This document shows, piece after piece, positions 24,587 through 25,690 of a stretch of DNA of 25,690 bases. Below the pieces are notes generated by a model that saw only the letters and a program-made list of their open reading frames with translations, made no database searches and was not told where the DNA came from. Position numbers and translations under genes: made by a program. Source of the DNA: Chloroflexota bacterium. Its GTDB lineage: Bacteria; Chloroflexota; UBA6077. The stretch is from contig JAJZQR010000053.1 of NCBI GenBank assembly GCA_021806765.1, positions 1-25,690 of the forward strand. The letters run 5' to 3'. How positions within the stretch are numbered: the first letter of the stretch is position 1; the number at the start of each line of letters is the position of its first letter.

Positions 24587-25690
24587 TCAAGCCAGCATCA
24601 CGGCTGTTGCGTGCCCCGTGCCCTCCGCTGGAGTCAAGCGAAATTCCTCATAGGGGTTCTGGCAGGGATTGGCCGTGCTGATCCACATGGTCAGACTACG
24701 AAGATCCATCAGCAGCGACGCCGTGGTGTTCCCGGTACGCAGTTCGTCCAGCCCCTCCAGGGGGTGCCGGCAGATGGAGTGCGGATAGCCTGCATGGTCC
24801 CGCAGGATCTCCATTAGGCTCTCCCGGGTCAGAGTGCCTTGCTGCTGCTTCAGCAGCTTGTTCACCCGCCCCCAGCGCATGTAGCTGTCGCCATCGAAGG
24901 GCCGACTCGCCGAGGCGTATTCCGCCGCCAGCCTGGGGTGGACGTAGTGGTTGCTGTGGCCCAGATACTCGTCCAACCCGTGGATGACGTCAGCATCCGT
25001 CGCCGTGGTCTCGAGGCTGATGACCTCCCCCGCACCATCAGCCATCAGGTAGTTGATCCCCGAGGCCCGGTGGGCCGACCATATGGTGTTGATGGCCTCG
25101 GAGACCCGCCGTTGCGCCAGGGCCTTCCGCAGGACGAACGTGTAAGGGACGCCAGGGCGGCTGTCAGTGGGGATGAGGTTATTAATGACGATACCGAGTC
25201 CGGCAGCATTCATCCCGGCGCAGCCCACCAATCCGACGATGCTGAAGATCAGGGCCTCCAGGCCCGGCGCCACCTCCATCTGCAGGAGAACGGCACCCTT
25301 CTGGTAGAGGTTGCGGAGGTCGTAGTTCTGGCCCAGATAGGCTCGGCCGTCGGCGGTGGCCCTGTTGGTGGCGGCCAGCGTCGTGCAGCCAAAGAGAAGC
25401 TCGTTGCACAGATCCGGATAGGTCACGTCGAAGAAATCCAGGAAGTAGTTGAGGCCGTAGACGGCTTCGAAGGGGAGGTCGGCCCCCTCGGCCAACCCCT
25501 CCACCTCCTCCACCAGATCTGGGGCATACTCCCGAGTGTAGGGCAATCCCCGGCGCACCATCGCGTTGAACCGCTCCTCCGTGAGGGGCGCCAACCCCTT
25601 GGTCTCCAGGATGACGGCCAGACTGCGCTGGTTCTGCTCGATGACCAGCCCCAGGGTGTCCTGGAAGCGCTGGCCCAGCAGCCTGCCGCG
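24587..25690 (-). CDS. C45-family autoproteolytic acyltransferase / amidohydrolase (5' end outside window)
   Basis: The frame stays open to the window's right edge, so the start lies beyond it; a TTG at 25594 is internal, since upstream codons (GQRFQDTLGLVIEQNQRSLA) look like the family's N-terminus. C45 proteins are Ntn hydrolases that cut themselves before a cysteine; here Gly-Cys in LLFGCTTLAATN, Cys codon at 25385-25387, is the expected site, followed by LGQNYDLR. VEEVEGLAEGADLPFEAVYGLN and SNHYVHP are also typical. The family includes penicillin acyltransferase, but most bacterial members act on other amide bonds. As the first visible gene of a tight run with the flavoprotein and AllHFG-like proteins, it may release an amine or acid from an imported amide. 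Confidence 0.87.
   Translation of the reverse strand, partial: RGRLLGQRFQDTLGLVIEQNQRSLAVILETKGLAPLTEERFNAMVRRGLPYTREYAPDLVEEVEGLAEGADLPFEAVYGLNYFLDFFDVTYPDLCNELLFGCTTLAATNRATADGRAYLGQNYDLRNLYQKGAVLLQMEVAPGLEALIFSIVGLVGCAGMNAAGLGIVINNLIPTDSRPGVPYTFVLRKALAQRRVSEAINTIWSAHRASGINYLMADGAGEVISLETTATDADVIHGLDEYLGHSNHYVHPRLAAEYASASRPFDGDSYMRWGRVNKLLKQQQGTLTRESLMEILRDHAGYPHSICRHPLEGLDELRTGNTTASLLMDLRSLTMWISTANPCQNPYEEFRLTPAEGTGHATAVMLA

Noticed and set aside
24587..25690. C45 enzyme as a beta-lactam biosynthesis acyltransferase
   Set aside because: The neighbours are flavoprotein and AllHFG-like genes, and no peptide synthetase or isopenicillin gene is present.
1..25690. CRISPR arrays, tRNA or rRNA genes, insertion sequences, integrase genes
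   Set aside because: I looked for repeated spacer-like units, transposase-like frames and structural RNA signatures and saw none.

Overview
This is a GC-rich bacterial window with long coding runs in which every gene downstream of about 4.6 kb lies on the minus strand. I see no rRNA, tRNA, CRISPR array, transposase or phage gene. The abundance of solute-binding lipoproteins, the TadV/CpaA-type prepilin peptidase and the membrane LysM/BTAD protein suggest a Chloroflexota (Thermomicrobia-like) or, less likely, an actinobacterial genome. That is an inference from gene style only.

Left block (1-4480, plus strand). The tail of an unrecognised protein is followed by a 1237-residue membrane protein. 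It joins four membrane segments, two LysM domains, a FtsK-like ATPase fold that has lost its Walker lysine and Walker B aspartate, and a C-terminal winged-helix/BTAD regulator module. A short GxGD prepilin peptidase follows, whose first membrane helix lies in a different frame. The block looks like the end of a Tad/type IV pilus locus. Two hairpins (4481-4507 and 4561-4578) fill the convergent gap to the next block.

Middle block (4670-13806, minus strand). Two sugar ABC importers are read right to left. The first to be transcribed has a Tat-type binding lipoprotein (12430-13806), a MalF-type permease and a MalG-type permease, followed by a cytoplasmic class C beta-lactamase-fold serine hydrolase. 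The second has a Sec-type binding lipoprotein (7836-9194), a MalF-type permease, a MalG-type permease broken by an apparent one-base indel, and one UgpC/MsmK-type ATPase that may serve both importers. The hydrolase resembles the YbbE/AmlD type found with muropeptide recovery genes, so cell-wall sugars are one possible substrate.

Right block (13993-25690, minus strand). A tight gene run encodes a C45-type autoproteolytic acyltransferase/amidohydrolase (cut by the window end), a fumarate reductase-type flavoprotein, the three AllH/AllF/AllG-like proteins (DUF2877, FdrA, DUF1116) and an acetate kinase-family enzyme. It is followed by a peptide-type ABC importer (binding lipoprotein, DppB, DppC) without ATPase genes. 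In E. coli AllFGH are reported to form oxamate carbamoyltransferase, followed by the carbamate kinase AllK. Here an acetate kinase homologue with changed active-site residues takes the place of AllK. I propose import of an amide- or ureide-containing compound, hydrolysis and oxidation, phosphorolysis to an acyl or carbamoyl phosphate, and ATP recovery by the kinase. This is the best candidate for an undescribed system in the window.

All three binding-protein genes are separated from their first permease gene by a strong hairpin of unrelated sequence, a layout expected to give binding protein in excess over permease.
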